Both the position numbers and the translations under genes were made by a program. This document shows positions 24,975 to 34,754 of a stretch of DNA of 64,000 bases, one piece after another; positions within the stretch are counted from its first letter, which is position 1; every line of letters begins with the position of its first letter. Source of the DNA: Candidatus Binatia bacterium (lineage in GTDB: Bacteria > Desulfobacterota > Binatia > Bin18); NCBI GenBank assembly GCA_022826945.1, contig JAJDTY010000078.1:94611-158610 (forward strand), read 5' to 3'. Below the pieces are notes generated by a model. The model was not told where the DNA came from and searched no databases. It was given only the letters and a program-made list of their open reading frames with translations.

Positions 24975-26334
24975 CCCGCTGATACGCTTGTGCTGCGCGC
25001 AGGATAGCAGCCTCTGCCCAAGCTGGGGCGATGAGCTGCATGCCGACCGGGAGCGGACCTTGGGTAAACCCGCACGGGACGCTCAGCGCCGGCACTTGGG
25101 CCAGGCTGAACGGATAGGTGAAACGGGTCAGGAGTCGGGTTGTCTGGACGCCTTCGCTTTCTTCAATAAGTGGCGCCGGAATACCACAGGTCGGTGCCAG
25201 GAGGAGATCGTAGCGTTCGAAGGTCCGCTTGAGCTGGCGTTGCCAGCGACGCTGCTCCTGGCGGGCGAGGGCATACTGGCTGCCGCTGACCTGGGCGCCA
25301 ATCTGTAGCCGCGTCCGCACGTCCGGTCCGAAACCGTCCGCCCGTTCCGCAAGCCGGGCTTGATGAAAGGCGGCGGCGTCGGCCAGGAGCATTTCGCTCG
25401 CACGCTCAATCGTTTCTTCCGCGTCAATCAGCTCCACCTCTTCTACGTGGGCCCCCAGTTCTTCAAATACGTGGGCAGCTTGCGTGATGAGCGTCACTAT
25501 CGCTGGCTGGGGCTCCGTCCGGAAATGTCCGCCGAGTACGCCGACGCGCCAGCCCTTAACCCCGTTGTTGAGTCCGGTTAAATAATCCCCGACCGGCTGA
25601 TCGATGGAGGTCAAATCATGCGGATCATAGCCGGCCAGGACTTGCAGCACGTGGGCGATATCTTCCGCCCGCCGTGCCAGCGGACCAACCGTGTCAAAGG
25701 TCCAACTGACCGGGATCACGCCCCGATTGCTGATGCGACCCATGGTCGGCCGAAGGCCGCAGACCCCATTCAGCGCCGCCGGAATGCGCACCGACCCGCC
25801 TGTGTCCGTGCCGACTGTGACCAGTGCCATATCCGCAGCAACGGCCGCGCCCGAGCCCCCGCTGGAACCGCCGGGAATGCGGGTCGAATCCCAGGGGTTA
25901 TGACACGGACCATAGTGCGGATTGCGCGTCGTGCCGCCAATGGCCCATTCGTGCATATTGAGCTTGCCCAGAATAATGGCGCCCGCCTGGCGCAGGCGCG
26001 AGACAATCTCGGCATCGGCGGTAGCAACGTTGTCTCTCAAGAACGGCGTTCCCCCGGTCAGCCGGACCCCCGCAACTTCACAGTTGTCCTTCAGCGCAAC
26101 GGGAACGCCATGCAGCGGCCCTAATACGTCTCCCGTCGTTACCACTTGTTCCGCCGCTTTGGCCGCAGCCAGCGCCTCGTCCGCCAGGACGGTGAGACAG
26201 ACGTTCAGAGACGAATTGAGCGACTCGATGCGGTCGAGGCAGGACTGAATGAGTTCTACCGGCGAGAGCTGGCCCGTCCGAATCAGGCCGACAACATCAG
26301 AAATGTCCAACCGCGTGAAATCAGCGACGGTCAT
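24943..26334 (-). CDS. Amidase-signature family amidase
   Basis: A 463-residue GatA-like amidase. The Ser-cisSer-Lys triad is visible: Lys82 (VALKDN), Ser157 (PGGSSGGS) and Ser181 (DTGGSVRIP). It begins MTVADFTRLDISDVVGLIRTG. The C-terminal YPFSLAQVPALSVPCGFT is the usual end motif. It is a paralogue of the amidase at 47139-48548, with the triad at identical residue numbers. No GatB or GatC is adjacent, so it is more likely a catabolic amidase than a tRNA amidotransferase. The start follows the HSL-like hydrolase gene by 21 bp; its last 32 bp overlap the convergent CocE gene. Confidence 0.93.
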   Translation of the reverse strand: MTVADFTRLDISDVVGLIRTGQLSPVELIQSCLDRIESLNSSLNVCLTVLADEALAAAKAAEQVVTTGDVLGPLHGVPVALKDNCEVAGVRLTGGTPFLRDNVATADAEIVSRLRQAGAIILGKLNMHEWAIGGTTRNPHYGPCHNPWDSTRIPGGSSGGSGAAVAADMALVTVGTDTGGSVRIPAALNGVCGLRPTMGRISNRGVIPVSWTFDTVGPLARRAEDIAHVLQVLAGYDPHDLTSIDQPVGDYLTGLNNGVKGWRVGVLGGHFRTEPQPAIVTLITQAAHVFEELGAHVEEVELIDAEETIERASEMLLADAAAFHQARLAERADGFGPDVRTRLQIGAQVSGSQYALARQEQRRWQRQLKRTFERYDLLLAPTCGIPAPLIEESEGVQTTRLLTRFTYPFSLAQVPALSVPCGFTQGPLPVGMQLIAPAWAEAAILRAAQAYQRATDWHLRRVG

Positions 26335-26355
26335 ATGGAGCAGCCCACTAGCGCT

Positions 26356-27225
26356 TCACTGAAGCTGGGCGTGGACGAATTCGATGATTTTCTCAAGGGC
26401 CTGCGCGGAAGCTGGTGAAGACGGATTCCTGATGATAAACCCCTCCGCCTCGTCTTCGTACAGTTCCAGGGCGACCTGACCGCCGGCCTGGCGGTAGTAT
26501 TCGATAAAACGGTCAAGGTCGGGACGGGGGTGGGCTCTGTCGCGGGTGCCCTGTATGTAGAGCGCGGGCGGCAGTTCGGCCTGTTCGCCGCGTTCCAGGG
26601 CCAGGACCGGATTGCCCTCGGCCATGGCCTCCTCGGTCTTCCAGTACTTGTCATGCAGGGGCAGCACGAGGTCTATTAAATCGGGGTAAGGTTTTCCACC
26701 CGCTTTCAACTTCTTGGCATAATGATAGCGAGCCAAGGGATCGATAACCGGCCAGCACAGGACGGCGCAGCGCAGACGCGCGTCAACGTCCGGCGCACCG
26801 GCGGGTAAGGGGAGGGCCGCGTATCTGGCATCAAACGGCCGCATGCCCGCCAGTATCGCCTGGTGGGCGCCACTGGAACTGCCCAATGCTCCCACGAGGT
26901 CCGGACGGCTCCCAAACTTCGTGGCTTGCGTCTTGAACCACCGGATGGCGTAGTTGATGTCAGCCAGGGAGCCGGGATATGAGGCTTCGGGCGGCACGCG
27001 GAAATCGAGCGCGGCCACGACCACCCCGCTTTTTGCCAAGGGTTCGTTAATGGCAACGTCCATCAGTCGGTCGCCTAAACACCAGGCTCCGCCGTGGAGT
27101 TCGATAATAGCCGGAAACGGCCCCGATCCGCGCGGCTTGAACATACGGGCCAATAAGGGCTTGTCTCCGTGACGGAGATATTCAACGTCCTCTACGTCAA
27201 TGTCATACGTTTGGTTGGCTGTCAT
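26356..27225 (-). CDS. HSL-like alpha/beta hydrolase
   Basis: A 289-residue carboxylesterase-type fold: the HGGAWCLGD oxyanion motif, the nucleophile in LGSSSGAHQA and an acidic residue in IQGTRDRAHP. The position where the hormone-sensitive-lipase group has its catalytic HGF reads EGF (EDEAEGFIIRNP), so the usual histidine appears replaced by glutamate. Either another histidine serves, or the enzyme is specialised or inactive. A GAAGGAGAGCAGT ribosome site supports the start. It lies directly upstream of the amidase gene on the same strand. Confidence 0.87.
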   Translation of the reverse strand: MTANQTYDIDVEDVEYLRHGDKPLLARMFKPRGSGPFPAIIELHGGAWCLGDRLMDVAINEPLAKSGVVVAALDFRVPPEASYPGSLADINYAIRWFKTQATKFGSRPDLVGALGSSSGAHQAILAGMRPFDARYAALPLPAGAPDVDARLRCAVLCWPVIDPLARYHYAKKLKAGGKPYPDLIDLVLPLHDKYWKTEEAMAEGNPVLALERGEQAELPPALYIQGTRDRAHPRPDLDRFIEYYRQAGGQVALELYEDEAEGFIIRNPSSPASAQALEKIIEFVHAQLQ

Positions 27226-27388
27226 ACTGCTCTCCTTCTCCCACGTGGTAGGACGTACCGGGTAGCCTGTATCCCGCTAAACGAGGTTTCAGCACCTGTC
27301 CTAGCCGATTTGTTGTGTGGTTAAAAGGGAAAACCGCCAACTCCTTTTCTTTGCGAGAATGTGGTAAGTGACGAAGGCAAGGGGGGCT

Positions 27389-28297
27389 ATGAGCGAGATC
27401 AGCATCATTGGGTGTGGGCTAATGGGCGCGGCCCTGGTTCGTACGCTGGCAAAAGGCGGGACCACACTCACAATCTGGAATCGTACCCGACAGAAAGCCG
27501 AGGCGATTGTCCAGTCCGGCGTAACCGGAGTGACGGTCGCTGACTCCGTTGGGGTGGCCCTTGAGGCCAGTCCGTGGACAATTTTCAATATCGCGAACTG
27601 TGCCGACTGCCTGACCCTGCTTGAACACGAACAGAGCAGACTGAGGGGAAAAATCATCATTGAATTGACGACCGGCACACCAAACGAAGCGCGTCGGCTG
27701 GGAGCCCACATCACCACGGCCGGCGGACGCTATCTGGACGGGGCGATTATTGGCTATCCCAACCTGGTGGGAACCCCTCAGCTCCAGATTCTGTGCAGCG
27801 GGGATCCGACGGCTTTTGCAACCTGCCGGGCCATGCTGGAGCGGCTCGGTGGCATCCTCTTTCTGGGCGAGAACCCCGGCGCCGCGTCCGCCTTCGACCT
27901 GTCGTGTATCATCCCCGTCGCGCCCCTGGTGGTCGGTTTACTCCAGGCGGTCAAGATCTGCCGGAACGAGGGCGTTCCCCTGGATCAGTATGAAGCCTTC
28001 ATCAAAAAGACCATTCCGTTGATGGTGACGGATATCCTGGACAAGGCGCGACAAGAGGATTTTGCGACCAACCCCGACAAGATTGAAAGCAGCGTCAGCG
28101 TCATGGTTGCCATTAGCCGGCTGATTGCTAACTACAGTCGAGACGCGGACCTTGACCCCGGGATGTTTGATGCCCTGACCCGGCTCTTTGAGGCTGGAGT
28201 GGCCAGCGGCCGTGGCGAGCACGATTGGGTGTGTGCGGCTGACCTGCACACTGATCATCGCCTGGCGTCAAGTTCAGGCCACTCAGAGAACTCATAA
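27389..28297 (+). CDS. NAD(P)-dependent 6PGDH/imine-reductase-like oxidoreductase
   Basis: A 302-residue beta-hydroxyacid-dehydrogenase-superfamily protein. The Rossmann nucleotide loop is SIIGCGLMGAALVRTLAKGG, followed by WNRTRQKAE, whose arginine suggests NADPH preference. Then come IIELTTGTPNEARRLG and GGRYLDGAIIGYP, which resemble imine reductases rather than 6-phosphogluconate dehydrogenase, and a helical C-terminal half. The frame opens at a GTG (27368), but AAGGGGGG precedes the ATG at 27389. First gene of a tight plus-strand operon that runs to 35213. Confidence 0.88.
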   Translation: MSEISIIGCGLMGAALVRTLAKGGTTLTIWNRTRQKAEAIVQSGVTGVTVADSVGVALEASPWTIFNIANCADCLTLLEHEQSRLRGKIIIELTTGTPNEARRLGAHITTAGGRYLDGAIIGYPNLVGTPQLQILCSGDPTAFATCRAMLERLGGILFLGENPGAASAFDLSCIIPVAPLVVGLLQAVKICRNEGVPLDQYEAFIKKTIPLMVTDILDKARQEDFATNPDKIESSVSVMVAISRLIANYSRDADLDPGMFDALTRLFEAGVASGRGEHDWVCAADLHTDHRLASSSGHSENS

Positions 28298-28310
28298 TAA
28301 GGAGGGCGCT

Positions 28311-30053
28311 ATGCCGCACTTTGATACGATCATCAAAAACGGGACTGTCGTCGATGGCACCCGAGTGCCGCGCTACCGCGCCGATATCGGCATCAAGAGC
28401 GGTCTGATCGTGGCACTCGGCAACCTCAAAACCAGTCAGGCGGCCAGCGTGATTGACGCCAGCGGGCATATCGTAGCGCCGGGATTTATCGACCTGCACA
28501 CTCACTACGACGCGCAGATTCACTGGGACGCCTACTGTACGATCAGCAGTTGGCACGGGGTGACCTCGGTGACGATCGGGAATTGCGGCTTTGGCTTTGC
28601 GCCACTCCATGCGCAGGATGCCGAGCGGGCCATGCTGGCCTTGTCGCGCAACGAGGCCATTCCGCTTGAGCCCATGAAGGTCTCGATACAGGCCGATTGG
28701 GAGACCTTTCCGCAATACATGGATGCGCTCGCCCGGCTGCCGCTGGGGATCAATATCTCGCATCTGTTCCCAGTGGCTCCAGCCGTCGCATATGAGATGG
28801 GTGGCTTTGACGCGGCCAAGCAGCGTTTTCCGAACGAACAGGAGACGCGGGCCATTATCCGCCATCTGCACACGGCCCTGGACGCCGGAGCGGTGGGCTG
28901 GTCGGCCCAGCGTTTTGTGCCGGAGAGCCGGATCTCGGTCCAGCGCGACTATGACGGCACGCCGATGATTACCGATATGTTGCCGGACGAATTCTATCTG
29001 GCCCTGGGGCGGGCACTGGCTGAACGCGGGGAGGGCTGCATCCAGTTTTCCCAATCCGGAGCGGGCGAAAGCCTGCTGGGGATTGAGGCGGATTTTATCT
29101 TTCTGGAAAAATTGGCGGCGGAGAGTGGCCGACCGTTGTTGTATAATTCGGTGGAGATTTTTGATGCCCATCCGGAGTCGCACCAGTCACAACTCAAATG
29201 GATCGCCGAGGCGAATGGCCGCGGCCGGCGCGTGTTTGGCCAAGCGGTGACCGCCCGTGCACCGGTTCGGATGACACTCGAACACTGGAATATGTTCGAC
29301 GGCTCCCCGCTGTGGCGCGAGGCGACGCTCGGAACAGTGGAGGAAAAGAAAGCGAAACTGTCCAATCCCGAACTGCGTCAGGCCATGCGGCAGGACTACG
29401 ATCAGGGCGGCTTTGAAACCTTGGACCTCGCCTTTGGAGCGTTGACGCGCTACATCGCCCGGAAGGTCCGCAATCCTGAACTCAAACCTATCTACGAGGG
29501 GCTCTCGGTGGCCCAGATTGCCGAACGGGAGCAGAAGCATGTGGTTGACGCCATGCTCGACCTGTCGGTGGCGGACGATCTCCGGACCGAATGGGCGGGG
29601 CCGACCACCAACGCCAGTATCGAGGGCTACCAGGATGTTATGAACTCGCCCTACACCATGCCGGGTCTCTCCGATGGGGGTGCCCACGTCAAATTCATCA
29701 CCCCGGCCATCTATCCGACGGAAGTCCTATCCTGGCTGGTCCGGGACGCCGGGATTATCAGTTTGGAGGAGGCGCATTTCCGGTTGAGCGGGATGCCGGC
29801 TTGGGCCGCCGGCTTCAAAGACCGAGGCAGCCTGCGGCCTGGCATGGCGGCGGACATCGTGGTGTATGAATTGGAGCAGCTCCGCTCGTTGCCGGAGGAG
29901 GTGGCGTACGACCTGCCGACCAACGAGTGGCGCCGCGTGCAGAAAGCCGAAGGGTATCGGCACATTCTGGTCAACGGGGTCACTATCTTCGAAGACGGGC
30001 AGTGTACGCAGGCGACCCCGGGCAAACTGCTCCGCCACGGAGCGGCCGTATAA
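28311..30053 (+). CDS. N-acyl-D-amino-acid deacylase-like amidohydrolase
   Basis: A 580-residue D-aminoacylase-family amidohydrolase. Metal-site features: APGFIDLHTHYDAQ (HxH), GNCGFGFAP with the family-specific metal-binding cysteine, and a catalytic aspartate in LSDGGAHVKF. The C-terminus carries LRPGMAADIVVYE and a beta-sandwich ending. D-aminoacylases cleave N-acyl-D-amino acids; broader family members act on D-hydantoins or dipeptides. AAGGAGGGCGCT precedes the ATG, only 13 bp after the preceding gene. A second family member lies three genes downstream in the same operon. Confidence 0.92.
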   Translation: MPHFDTIIKNGTVVDGTRVPRYRADIGIKSGLIVALGNLKTSQAASVIDASGHIVAPGFIDLHTHYDAQIHWDAYCTISSWHGVTSVTIGNCGFGFAPLHAQDAERAMLALSRNEAIPLEPMKVSIQADWETFPQYMDALARLPLGINISHLFPVAPAVAYEMGGFDAAKQRFPNEQETRAIIRHLHTALDAGAVGWSAQRFVPESRISVQRDYDGTPMITDMLPDEFYLALGRALAERGEGCIQFSQSGAGESLLGIEADFIFLEKLAAESGRPLLYNSVEIFDAHPESHQSQLKWIAEANGRGRRVFGQAVTARAPVRMTLEHWNMFDGSPLWREATLGTVEEKKAKLSNPELRQAMRQDYDQGGFETLDLAFGALTRYIARKVRNPELKPIYEGLSVAQIAEREQKHVVDAMLDLSVADDLRTEWAGPTTNASIEGYQDVMNSPYTMPGLSDGGAHVKFITPAIYPTEVLSWLVRDAGIISLEEAHFRLSGMPAWAAGFKDRGSLRPGMAADIVVYELEQLRSLPEEVAYDLPTNEWRRVQKAEGYRHILVNGVTIFEDGQCTQATPGKLLRHGAAV

Positions 30054-30066
30054 AGGAGGAACTGCG

Positions 30067-31197
30067 ATGGCGAGCCGGAGAGTCATCTCGTCGGACGACC
30101 ATGTTTTTGAGCCGGCCGATCTGTGGACGAGCCGGGTTGAGGCGAAGTTCAAAGACCGCGCTCCCCACGTTGTCCACCGCGCGGAGGATGACACCGACTG
30201 GTGGATATGCGACGGACTCATCGGAGCCAGTGGCGGGTCGGGCGGATCGCAGATGGGGATGCGGTTTGAAGCCCCGGAAAAGATGAGCTTTGCCGATAGC
30301 ATGGATAATGTCCGGCCGGGAGCCTATATCCCCGAGGCGCGCATTGCCGATATGGACGCGGATGGCATTGATGTCGCGCTCCTCTATCCCAGCCAGGGAT
30401 TGCTGCTATACGGCCACCCGGATAGCGAACTGCTGACCGCCTTATGCCACGCGTACAATAGCTGGCTGGCCGAGTTTTGCAGTGCCTTCCCCGACCGCCT
30501 GAAAGGCATCGCCATGCTCGACATTGACGATGTCCAGTCAGGGATCCGCGAGATGGAACGCTGCGCCAAACTGGGGCTGGTCGGGGCGATGATCTCGGTC
30601 TATCCGACTGAGCAGAAGTCGTACGACCGACCGATGTACGAACCCTTGTGGACGGCGGCCCAGGATTTGGACCTGCCGCTCAGTCTTCACCTGGCGACCA
30701 ATCGGCCGGGTTCGGGCTATATCGATGAGGGGACCCTTGAGACCATCGACTACCCGGCCCTGGTGAATGTGGACCACTGGGTGCGCATGTCGCTCGCCCG
30801 TCTGATTTTGAGCGGAGTCTTCGAGCGCTATCCAAAACTCCAGGTCGGCTCAATCGAGCAGGAGGTCTCCTGGGCGTCTCATTTCCTCGAACGTCTGGAC
30901 TATACCTATACCCAAAGACCACAGCACGGCGCGTATCGATTTACGGAAGATATGCTGCCCAGCGACTATTTCCACCGCAACGTCTTTATCAGCTTTCAGG
31001 AAGACGCCCTGGGTATCAGAGACCGGCATTTTATTGGCGTGGATAATCTCCTGTGGGGGTCGGACTACCCCCACCCCGAATGTACCTTTCCCCGGTCACA
31101 GCAGATTCTCGACGCGATTCTGAGCGAGTGCAGCGAGGAAGAGCAGGCCAAGATTGTCGGCGGCAATACCGCCAGAATATACCATTTGGATGCATAA
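30067..31197 (+). CDS. Amidohydrolase family protein (ACMSD-like)
   Basis: A 376-residue amidohydrolase-2 protein: SSDDHVFEPADLWTSRVEAKF at the N-terminus and GVDNLLWGSDYPHPECTFPRSQQ near the C-terminus. It shares the DDH/DGH first motif, VEPADLWT-type segment and overall length with the proteins at 19251-20381, so the two are paralogues. Expected activity is metal-dependent hydrolysis or decarboxylation of a carboxylic acid. An AAAGGAGGAACTGCG ribosome site supports the start; it lies 13 bp after the D-aminoacylase-like gene and 8 bp before the ABC exporter gene. Confidence 0.9.
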   Translation: MASRRVISSDDHVFEPADLWTSRVEAKFKDRAPHVVHRAEDDTDWWICDGLIGASGGSGGSQMGMRFEAPEKMSFADSMDNVRPGAYIPEARIADMDADGIDVALLYPSQGLLLYGHPDSELLTALCHAYNSWLAEFCSAFPDRLKGIAMLDIDDVQSGIREMERCAKLGLVGAMISVYPTEQKSYDRPMYEPLWTAAQDLDLPLSLHLATNRPGSGYIDEGTLETIDYPALVNVDHWVRMSLARLILSGVFERYPKLQVGSIEQEVSWASHFLERLDYTYTQRPQHGAYRFTEDMLPSDYFHRNVFISFQEDALGIRDRHFIGVDNLLWGSDYPHPECTFPRSQQILDAILSECSEEEQAKIVGGNTARIYHLDA

Positions 31198-31205
31198 GGA
31201 GACGT

Positions 31206-32993
31206 ATGTCGGCCCTGCTGAGTTTGTTGCAATTCTTACGAGCCAGCCAGAAGAAGATGTTGGTGGCGGTCGCCTGCGGCCTGCTCTTCGCCGGTACCGG
31301 CCTCGTGCCGCCGCTGCTCATCCGCCAGATTATCCAGTGGATCACCGAAGGGGGTGGAACGCTGCCCGCCTTGCTCGGCATTACCGGACTGCTGCTGGTG
31401 GTGTATGTCGGTCGGGGGTTGTTCCGGTATGGCTATGGACGTTTCTCTCACGAAGTGTCTTTCGATGTCCTGCATAGCCTCATGGTCCGGGTGTATACCC
31501 ACTTGCAGAGTCTGCCCCACAGCTTTTTCCATACGCAACGCACTGGCGGTCTGATTGCCCGCTCGATCAACGATATTGAGGCCATCGAAGATTTTATCGC
31601 CCACGGGATTCCAGAAACGATCAACGCCTTTGTGCTGCCGACGGCCATGATCTGTGTGCTGTTTTATCTGAACTGGCAGCTCGCCCTGGTTGCCCTCCTG
31701 CCGCTGCCGGTGGCCAGTTGGATTGTCTTTCGCGCGGTTTCAAAAGTCCGCGTCGAGTGGCGTCCCGTGCGGCAACGCCTCGAAGACCTGACCGCTCAGG
31801 TGCAGGATAATCTGTCCGGCGTGACGGTCATCAAGTCGTTTGTCCAGGAAAAGCTCCAGGCACGGGCAATCGAACACCGCAGCCAACGGCTGCGGGACGA
31901 TATGCTGCGGGCCAGCACCCTGTCGTTCGTTCCGGTCGGTGTGATCGAAGTCACCAGTGGAGTCGGGGTGGTGCTGATCGCGCTCCTGGGCGGCGTCATG
32001 GCGCTCGGCGGTCGGGTGAGTGCAGCTGACCTGTTTGTATTCATTGTGTATCTCACCCAGATTTATCAACCCTTTTTACAACTCGCCAATATTAATGACA
32101 CGCTCCAGAAGGCAACGGTTAGCTCGGAGCGGGTGTTTGAGCTGCTCAACCTCCAGCCCGATATCGTCAGCCCACCCAACGGCATACGGCCAGCCCAAAT
32201 GGCCTGGGACGTGGAGTTCCAAAACGTCACGTTCGGCTACCAGCCGGACCGGCCGGTCCTCAACGATATCAACGTCACCGTTGCAGCCGGGACCATGGTC
32301 GCGCTGGTTGGCGCGACCGGTGCGGGAAAAACCACGGTGACCAACCTCATTCCGCGCTTTTACGACCCCCAACGCGGCTCGGTCCGTGTTGGGGGTCACG
32401 CAGTGCAGTCTTTGGACCTCGACTTTCTGCGCAGCAATATCGCCATGGTGTTGCAGGATGTCTTTCTCTTCCACGGCACCGTCCGCCAGAATCTCCTCTT
32501 TGGTCGACCGGACGCAAAAGAGGCGGAGCTGCACGCCGCGGCGCGAGCGGCCAACGCCGAGGAATTCATCCTCGATCTGCCCCAGGGCTATGACACGCTC
32601 ATTGGCGAGCGCGGGGTCCGCTTATCCGCCGGGCAGAAGCAACGCCTGTCCATTGCGCGGGCGCTGCTCAAGGACGCTCCCATTCTGATCCTTGATGAAG
32701 CGACCTCTTCGGTGGACACCGAAACCGAACATTTGATCCAAGAAGCAATTTCGCGTCTCACCGCCCAACGCACCACCGTGGCCATTGCCCACCGTCTCAG
32801 CACCATCCGTAACGCCGACCTGATCGTGGTCCTGGACCACGGACGGGTTGTGGAGCAGGGCACGCACGAGAGTCTGTTGGTCCACAACCGGGCCTATGCG
32901 CGTATGGTGCGGGCTCAGGACCTCGCCCGTGAATGGCAGATCGGACAGCCTGGGGAGAGTCCCGAACTCGCCCTGGCCACCGGCAGTGATTAG
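31206..32993 (+). CDS. ABC exporter half-transporter (fused permease and ATPase)
   Basis: A 595-residue MsbA/LmrA-type exporter. About six membrane helices fill residues 1-310 (for example MLVAVACGLLFAGTGLVPPL and LFVFIVYLTQIYQPFLQL). The ATPase domain has Walker A GATGAGKTTV, the signature LSAGQKQRLS, Walker B PILILDEATSS and the H-loop AIAHRLSTI. It should act as a homodimer in the inner membrane and export lipids, peptides or drugs. AAGGAGACGT precedes the ATG at 31206. It sits between two D-aminoacylase-like genes, so it may export a product or a toxic analogue handled by this operon. Confidence 0.95.
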   Translation: MSALLSLLQFLRASQKKMLVAVACGLLFAGTGLVPPLLIRQIIQWITEGGGTLPALLGITGLLLVVYVGRGLFRYGYGRFSHEVSFDVLHSLMVRVYTHLQSLPHSFFHTQRTGGLIARSINDIEAIEDFIAHGIPETINAFVLPTAMICVLFYLNWQLALVALLPLPVASWIVFRAVSKVRVEWRPVRQRLEDLTAQVQDNLSGVTVIKSFVQEKLQARAIEHRSQRLRDDMLRASTLSFVPVGVIEVTSGVGVVLIALLGGVMALGGRVSAADLFVFIVYLTQIYQPFLQLANINDTLQKATVSSERVFELLNLQPDIVSPPNGIRPAQMAWDVEFQNVTFGYQPDRPVLNDINVTVAAGTMVALVGATGAGKTTVTNLIPRFYDPQRGSVRVGGHAVQSLDLDFLRSNIAMVLQDVFLFHGTVRQNLLFGRPDAKEAELHAAARAANAEEFILDLPQGYDTLIGERGVRLSAGQKQRLSIARALLKDAPILILDEATSSVDTETEHLIQEAISRLTAQRTTVAIAHRLSTIRNADLIVVLDHGRVVEQGTHESLLVHNRAYARMVRAQDLAREWQIGQPGESPELALATGSD

Positions 32994-33021
32994 TTGCGCA
33001 CCGGAGCCTAAAAAGGGAGTA

Positions 33022-34725
33022 ATGACCATGGCCTACGATCTACTCATAAAAAACGGAACCCTCGTTGATGGCAGCGGGCAGCCTGCTTTTCGTGCCGACC
33101 TAGCAGTCCGGGTCGGCCGTATCGCCGAGATAGGCAAGGGCTCGGACAGAATCACGGCTGGAGCCACGCGCGTCATCGATGCCGACGGTCTCATTGTTGC
33201 GCCAGGTTTTATTGATCCGCATACCCATTATGATGCCCAAATCTGTTGGGACCCACTGGTCACCTGTTCATCCTGGCATGGTGTGACCAGCGTCATCATG
33301 GGCAACTGCGGTGTCGGACTGGCTCCCTGTAGGCCCGAAGAGCGCGATATTGCGACCTCAAATCTCGTCCACGTTGAGGCGATTCCCTACGAAGTCCTCA
33401 GTCAGGGTCTCCCGTGGGACTGGGAAAGTTTCCCGCAGTATATGGCTGCGGCGGCTCAGCGCGGGGTTGGTATCAACGTCGGATTTTTGGCCGCCCTGTC
33501 TCCGTTCCGTCAGTTCGTTATGGGGAACGACGCTATGGAGCGTGAGGCGACAGAGGATGAAACGGGGAAGATCAGCGCGCTGCTGGGCGAAGCGCTTGAC
33601 GCCGGCGCACTCGGCTTCTCGCTCACGGTCCTGCCCCAGCATATCGGCTACAAAGCCAAGCCGCTGGCCTGCCGTCTGGCGAGCCAGGCTGAACTGCGGA
33701 CCTATTCCAGGCTCCTCGCGGAACGCGGCCGCGGCACAATTGAAATCGCGCTGACGAAACAGCCGAGCACGGTTTCCGCAAAAGAATATGCGCTGCTTGA
33801 GTTGCTCGCGGCCGAGAGCGGACGGCCTGTCACCTGGCTCAATCTGCGCGACCGGGACGATGCGCCAACAGCCTGGACCGACACCCTGGACCAGGTTGCG
33901 CCGCTGCTGGCTCGCAATTGCCGTCCTCAGGTTGCCGTGCGGCCACTGACGGTTGAGTTTAATCTGCGCAACCCGTTCCTGTTCGCCAGTCTGCGCTCCA
34001 TGAAGCCGGTATTTGGTGATGCCTCGCTCGAAGATCAAAGGCGGACCTATGCGGACGCGGAGTTTCGCCGCGCCTTTGCCACCGATCTGGAACACCGTCC
34101 GCTTTTTCGCGACATCTGGAAGAATACCCAGGTGAAGGAAGCTACGCAGCCTGCCCTCAAGGCGCTCGAGTGGAAAACGATCGCCCAGATCGCTCAGGAG
34201 CGTGGTGTGGCGCCACTCGATGCCTTCTTTGATGTCTCGCTTGAAGATGGGCTCAGGCTCGACTATATGCTGCCGCGGCTCGATATCAACGAAGAACGGG
34301 TCGCACGGAAATTCAGCGACCCGCGCACGCTGATCGGCATCTCTGACGGTGGCGCCCACGTCGATATGCTGTGTAACGCCGGCTATCCAACCTATCTGTT
34401 GGGCACCTTCGTGCGCGACAAACAGGCGATTACGCTGGAACATGCGGTGAAGCGCATCACCTCCGAGCCGGCGCAGTATTTCGGCCTGTCCCAGCGCGGC
34501 CTGTTGCGGCCCGGCATGGCGGCGGACATCACCATTTTCGACCTGAACACCGTGCGCTGTCCGGAACGCCCGGAGGTGCGTCATGATTTACCCGGCGGCG
34601 GGCGTCGGCTCGTCACGCAGTCGGAAGGTATTATATACACGATTGTGAACGGACACGTGCTGTACGAAGAAGGAGAACATGTCGGCGGCCTGCCGGGGCA
34701 GGTGCTCCGGGCTGGTGAGAACTGA
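33022..34725 (+). CDS. N-acyl-D-amino-acid deacylase-like amidohydrolase (second copy)
   Basis: A 567-residue D-aminoacylase-family protein. Motifs: APGFIDPHTHYDAQ, GNCGVGLAP with the metal cysteine, and ISDGGAHVDML with the catalytic aspartate; the end has LLRPGMAADITIFD. It is a clear paralogue of 28311-30053 but diverged through the middle, so a different substrate is likely. Two ATGs are close together (33022 and 33028); the ribosome site AAGGGAG is better spaced for the second. Co-transcribed with the ABC exporter gene 28 bp upstream. Confidence 0.91.
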   Translation: MTMAYDLLIKNGTLVDGSGQPAFRADLAVRVGRIAEIGKGSDRITAGATRVIDADGLIVAPGFIDPHTHYDAQICWDPLVTCSSWHGVTSVIMGNCGVGLAPCRPEERDIATSNLVHVEAIPYEVLSQGLPWDWESFPQYMAAAAQRGVGINVGFLAALSPFRQFVMGNDAMEREATEDETGKISALLGEALDAGALGFSLTVLPQHIGYKAKPLACRLASQAELRTYSRLLAERGRGTIEIALTKQPSTVSAKEYALLELLAAESGRPVTWLNLRDRDDAPTAWTDTLDQVAPLLARNCRPQVAVRPLTVEFNLRNPFLFASLRSMKPVFGDASLEDQRRTYADAEFRRAFATDLEHRPLFRDIWKNTQVKEATQPALKALEWKTIAQIAQERGVAPLDAFFDVSLEDGLRLDYMLPRLDINEERVARKFSDPRTLIGISDGGAHVDMLCNAGYPTYLLGTFVRDKQAITLEHAVKRITSEPAQYFGLSQRGLLRPGMAADITIFDLNTVRCPERPEVRHDLPGGGRRLVTQSEGIIYTIVNGHVLYEEGEHVGGLPGQVLRAGEN

Positions 34726-34754
34726 GTCTGAAGCGAAGAAAGGAGCGTACACCA

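Noticed and set aside
28128..29183. 351-codon minus-strand open frame
   Set aside because: Antisense to the first D-aminoacylase-like gene and the end of the oxidoreductase gene; no motifs.
33358..34584. 408-codon minus-strand open frame
   Set aside because: Antisense to the second D-aminoacylase-like gene, whose motifs are unambiguous.
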